Positions 14,284 through 16,852 of a stretch of DNA of 16,852 bases are shown one piece after another (position 1 is the first letter of the stretch; each line of letters opens with the position of its first letter). The DNA comes from an uncultured Collinsella sp. GTDB taxonomy: Bacteria; Actinomycetota; Coriobacteriia; Coriobacteriales; Coriobacteriaceae. The stretch spans positions 1 through 16,852 of the forward strand of contig CAAELZ010000066.1 in the NCBI GenBank assembly GCA_900756945.1, in the 5' to 3' direction. The position numbers were made by a program, and so were the translations under genes. The notes below the pieces were generated by a model, which worked only from the letters and a program-made list of their open reading frames with translations, searched no databases and was not told where the DNA came from.

Positions 14284-14454
14284 ATGTTCAATGCTATCGC
14301 GCATGCTTTACTTGCCCTCGCGCCCGAGTTCGATGCTGCAAAGGTCGAGGACGTTCCTATGAGCCTAAAGGCCTGGATCGATGGTTCGCAGGGCAACATT
14401 CGGAGGGAGACGTTGGGCGCCAAGTGCATGGCGCGTCACTTCTTTGCAAATTAG
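14284..14454 (+). CDS. Small protein of unknown function (56 residues)
   Basis: I do not recognise this protein. It begins MFNAIAHALLALAPEFDAAK and ends CMARHFFAN. Support for it being real: GGGGAG at 14270-14275 lies 8 bp before the ATG, codon use (GCC, GAG, GTC, AAG, GGC) matches the neighbouring genes, and it sits alone between a terminator and argH. The sequence has an amphipathic hydrophobic N-terminal helix (about 2-14) and a basic middle (NIRRETLGAKCMARH), with no signal peptide and no metal-binding cluster. It could be a small regulatory or accessory protein or the remnant of a longer one; no role in arginine synthesis can be read from the sequence. Confidence 0.6.
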   Translation: MFNAIAHALLALAPEFDAAKVEDVPMSLKAWIDGSQGNIRRETLGAKCMARHFFAN

Positions 14455-14572
14455 CTATATGGCCTCGCACATGGTGGGGAATATGCAAAACTAGCGGTTG
14501 AGAAATCGCTTTAGCGACAGGGCGCATTGCTTTGGGCGCTTGTTTTGGGATTTGATGAAAGGGGACGGTTCC

Positions 14573-16003
14573 ATGGCTCTTTGGGGCGGTCGTTTTGAGG
14601 CAGGCGTGGCCGAGGTCACGCAGGAGTTTGGCGCGTCGTTGCCGGTTGACAAACATCTCTATAAGCAGGATATCGCCGGATCTAAGGCACATGCCAAGAT
14701 GCTGGCGGCCCAGGGCATTATCAGCGCCGAGGACGAGCAGGCGATTGCCGAGGGCCTGACCGGAATCGAACAGGATATCGATGCCGGCAACTTCACCTTT
14801 GATATCAACGACGAGGACATTCATATGTCCATCGAAAGCGAGCTGACGCGTCGTATCGGCGAGGCCGGTAAGCGCTTGCATACTGGGCGTTCGCGCAACG
14901 ACCAGGTGGCGACCGATACGCGCCTGGGCGTCAAGGCGCTGGCCAAGGAGCTCATGGAGGCCAATCTTGAGCTGCGCCATGTGCTGGTTGATGCGGCCAA
15001 GAAGTACGACAAGGTGATTCTTCCGGGCTACACGCATATGCAGCACGCTCAGCCCGTGCTGCTCTCGCATCATCTGCTGGCGTATTCCTGGATGTTCGCG
15101 CGCGACTTTACGCGCCTGAAGGCCGCCTTTGATGCCGCCGACAACTGCCCGCTGGGTGCTGCCGCGCTTGCCGGTACGAGCTATCCGCTCGATCGCCAGA
15201 TGACGGCTGCCGAACTTGGCTTTGCGGGCGTGATTCCCAACTCGCTCGATGCGGTTTCCGACCGTGATTTCCTGCTCGATCTGCATTACGCCGGATCCGT
15301 CATGGCGATGCACCTGTCGCGTCTTTCCGAGGAGATCGTGCTGTGGTCGAGCTCCGAATTTGGCTTTATCACGCTTTCAGACTCCTACTCCACCGGCTCG
15401 TCTATCATGCCGCAGAAGAAGAATCCCGACTTTGCCGAGCTTATCCGCGGTAAGAGCGGTCGCGTGTACGGCAACCTGGTGCAGCTGCTGGTAACCATGA
15501 AGGGCCTGCCGCTCGCTTATAACAAGGACTTGCAGGAGGACAAGGAGGGCGCGCTCGATACCGCTCACACGCTCATGCAGTGCCTGTCCGTTATGGCCGG
15601 AATGATTTCGACCTGGACCGTCAACGAGGATGCCATGGCGCGCGAGTGCGGCGTGGGGCACCTTGCCGCCACCGATGTTGCCGATTACCTGGCAAAGCGC
15701 GGTCTACCGTTCCGCGAGGCACATGCCGTGGTGGGGCACCTGGTCCTGATGTGTGAGAAGCGCGGCTGCAATCTTGAGGACCTGCCGTTTGAGGTGTTCC
15801 AGGAGGCAAGCCCGCTCTTTGAGCGCGATATTACCGAGGCGCTCGATATCCCGTCGATTGTCGCCGCGCGCACGACCGAGGGCGGTACCGCCCCTGCCGC
15901 CGTTGCCGTGCAGCTGCAGCGTGCCGAGGCGCAGCTCGTGGCCGACGAAGGCGTGTTTGGATCGCTAACCAAGGTTGTCGAGATGGGTCACGGGGCAAAG
16001 TAG
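14573..16003 (+). CDS. argH: Argininosuccinate lyase
   Basis: ArgH splits argininosuccinate into arginine and fumarate, the last step of arginine synthesis. The 476-residue protein shows MALWGGRF at the N-terminus, TGRSRNDQVATDTRL, the GYTHMQHAQPVLLSHH region, and the fumarase-superfamily signature GSSIMPQKKNPD (275-286) with the catalytic serine loop. The start is set at ATG 14573, which has AAAGGGG at 14558-14564. An in-frame ATG at 14555 would add MKGDGS and cannot be excluded. The ribosome site is part of a GGGGACGGTTCC sequence. The gene lies 118 bp after the small ORF, and a terminator follows its stop codon. Confidence 0.97.
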   Translation: MALWGGRFEAGVAEVTQEFGASLPVDKHLYKQDIAGSKAHAKMLAAQGIISAEDEQAIAEGLTGIEQDIDAGNFTFDINDEDIHMSIESELTRRIGEAGKRLHTGRSRNDQVATDTRLGVKALAKELMEANLELRHVLVDAAKKYDKVILPGYTHMQHAQPVLLSHHLLAYSWMFARDFTRLKAAFDAADNCPLGAAALAGTSYPLDRQMTAAELGFAGVIPNSLDAVSDRDFLLDLHYAGSVMAMHLSRLSEEIVLWSSSEFGFITLSDSYSTGSSIMPQKKNPDFAELIRGKSGRVYGNLVQLLVTMKGLPLAYNKDLQEDKEGALDTAHTLMQCLSVMAGMISTWTVNEDAMARECGVGHLAATDVADYLAKRGLPFREAHAVVGHLVLMCEKRGCNLEDLPFEVFQEASPLFERDITEALDIPSIVAARTTEGGTAPAAVAVQLQRAEAQLVADEGVFGSLTKVVEMGHGAK

Positions 16004-16056
16004 AGGTTTGGCTGAAGACGTATTGTCCATTTATTGATAAATCGTTTTAGCTTTAC

Positions 16057-16087
16057 GGGCGTCTGCTGATGCGGGCGCCCCTATTTT
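16057..16087 (+). terminator. Intrinsic terminator after argH
   Basis: GGGCGTCTGC at 16057-16066 pairs with GCGGGCGCCC at 16071-16080 (two G-U pairs) around a TGAT loop, and CTATTTT follows. It lies 53 bp after the argH stop codon. Confidence 0.75.
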
Positions 16088-16195
16088 GCTGCTATGGGGG
16101 AGGGGCTTGTCGAGAACTTCTGTAGGACCTTTGGGCAGGTTGTGAAGGGGGTACGTTCGCGGGTGGCAACCGACCGCCCGCTCTGTTCCATGTGG

Positions 16196-16223
16196 TTGAT
16201 GAGCGGTCGGATGGTACTCTAAT
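16196..16223 (+). promoter_or_regulatory. Candidate promoter TTGATG-16-TCTAAT
   Basis: TTGATG (16196-16201) and TCTAAT (16218-16223) are 16 bp apart and overlap the right arm of a bulged hairpin. It would produce a long ndk leader of about 160 nt. A second -10-like TACGAT at 16319-16324 lies nearer the gene. Confidence 0.3.
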
Positions 16224-16387
16224 CGGGCTTCGAAACAGAAGTGACACATATGGAGCGCTTTAATAAATTGCAGCGTTTCAATAAACAGCTTTTTGTTTAA
16301 CTGCAGCTAAAACTCTGTTACGATGCAGTCCGGGCGGGTGCCGGAATGGGACTTGGGCACGCGCGAACCTACTTGAAAGGCTACCTT

Positions 16388-16792
16388 ATGGCTATCGAGA
16401 AGACCTTCATCATGATTAAGCCCGACGCGGTGCGCGATCGCAAGATCGGCGAGATCGTTGCTCGTATTGAGCGTAGCGGCCTTGTCATCGAGCGCATGGA
16501 GATGACCACGCTCGAGCGCGCTACCGTCGAGGAGCACTACGCCCATCTGGCCGACAAGCCCTTCTTTGGCGGTCTCTGCGACTTTATGACGAGCGGTCCG
16601 GTCGTCAAGATGGTCGTTTCCGGTCTTTCCGCTGTCTCCAAGATGCGCACCCTTATGGGCGCCACCAACCCGCTTGATGCTGCTCCTGGCACCATCCGCG
16701 GCGACTTCGCCGTCGATGTCAACGCCAACGTGATCCACGGCTCCGACTGCCTGGAGAACGCCGAGATCGAGATCAAGCGCTTCTTTGGCTAA
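16388..16792 (+). CDS. ndk: Nucleoside diphosphate kinase
   Basis: Ndk moves the gamma phosphate between nucleoside triphosphates and diphosphates through a phosphohistidine, keeping NTP and dNTP pools balanced. The 134-residue protein is of normal length. It begins with EKTFIMIKPDAV, has the substrate-binding YAHLADKPFF and GATNPLDAAPGTIRGDF segments, and the active-site His117 in NVIHGSD. The start ATG 16388 has GAAAGG at 16374-16379. It is preceded by a long non-coding stretch and followed by a small hairpin, so it looks monocistronic. Confidence 0.97.
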   Translation: MAIEKTFIMIKPDAVRDRKIGEIVARIERSGLVIERMEMTTLERATVEEHYAHLADKPFFGGLCDFMTSGPVVKMVVSGLSAVSKMRTLMGATNPLDAAPGTIRGDFAVDVNANVIHGSDCLENAEIEIKRFFG

Positions 16793-16794
16793 AC

Positions 16795-16816
16795 CAGCTT
16801 TGACTCCTTAAAGCTG
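16795..16816 (+). terminator. Small hairpin after ndk
   Basis: CAGCTTT (16795-16801) pairs with AAAGCTG (16810-16816) around an 8-nt loop directly after the ndk stop codon. Only TT follows, so termination strength is doubtful. Nothing is recognisable in the remaining bases to the window end. Confidence 0.4.
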
Positions 16817-16852
16817 TTAGCGTGTGGCTTGGGCGCCGCGGAACTCCATCCG

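Larger units (their letters stand above)
16004..16387. other. 384-bp intergenic region between argH and ndk
   Basis: Besides the terminator and promoter candidates listed, it contains a bulged hairpin (CCGACC 16170-16175 and GCTC 16180-16183 with GAGC 16201-16204 and GGTCGG 16205-16210). An AT-rich segment follows at about 16250-16320, leading into the ndk promoter area. A possible ndk -10, TACGAT, is at 16319-16324. No gene with a ribosome site was seen on either strand. Confidence 0.45.

Noticed and set aside
16161..16211. T-box-like GGGTGGCAACCG followed by a hairpin
   Set aside because: It has one base too many compared with the TGGNACC core, no convincing stem I or specifier loop, and the next gene (ndk) is not an amino acid gene.
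16031..16249. 72-codon minus-strand ORF in the argH-ndk gap
   Set aside because: It has no ribosome site, overlaps a terminator, and has an unusual Pro/His-rich composition; more likely non-coding.
1..16852. CRISPR arrays, transposons, prophage, toxin-antitoxin or defence genes
   Set aside because: No regularly spaced repeats, transposase or integrase motifs, or defence-type domains were seen in any supported gene.

Overview
The window reads as chromosomal housekeeping DNA from a GC-rich (roughly 60% by eye) actinobacterium of the class Coriobacteriia, most likely Collinsella or a close relative. The support is gene content, codon use rich in GCC/GAG/CTG, strong AAGGAG-type ribosome sites, a short ThiC with a C-x2-C-x3-C tail, and many long perfect stem-loop elements between genes. 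The taxonomic call is inference from composition and protein style. No rRNA, tRNA, CRISPR array, transposase, integrase or phage gene was seen.

Layout. Positions 1-334 hold hairpins, a 38-bp perfect palindrome, an intrinsic terminator and the disturbed 5' end of a gene for a TIGR02452/DUF2263 protein (microbial poly(ADP-ribose) glycohydrolase fold, 335-1369). A terminator separates it from an SGNH/GDSL hydrolase (1445-2104), which is followed by another terminator and a pentapeptide-repeat protein (2184-2795). A long stem-loop lies between that gene and the thiamine genes on the minus strand: thiD (2941-3771) and, upstream of it, thiC (3952-5286), which has a TPP riboswitch in its leader. Divergent from thiC is a one-helix membrane protein of unknown function (5458-5979). 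It converges on minus-strand yaaA (6003-6812), itself preceded by an M18 aminopeptidase gene (6916-8313). polA (8480-11230) runs divergently from the aminopeptidase and converges on a Cof-type HAD phosphatase (11442-12269, minus). After an AT-richer stretch with one doubtful ORF come argG (12824-14050), an unrecognised 56-codon gene (14284-14454), argH (14573-16003), and ndk (16388-16792).

How the genes work together. ThiC makes HMP phosphate and ThiD phosphorylates it, so the two form the pyrimidine branch of thiamine synthesis; the thiC leader can sense the end product TPP. ArgG and ArgH are the last two steps of arginine synthesis (citrulline to argininosuccinate to arginine). They are separated by about 520 bp containing a terminator and a small gene, so they are probably not a simple two-gene transcript. 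PolA and Ndk serve DNA replication, repair and nucleotide balance; YaaA serves oxidative stress.

I see no obvious new multi-gene system. The items most worth checking are the PARG-like protein, which lacks the second (catalytic) Glu of its QEE signature and appears to have a frame break at its 5' end; the small gene between argG and argH; the 38-bp palindrome with its leader terminator; and the stem-loop and GGGGACRG-type elements, which may belong to dispersed repeat families.
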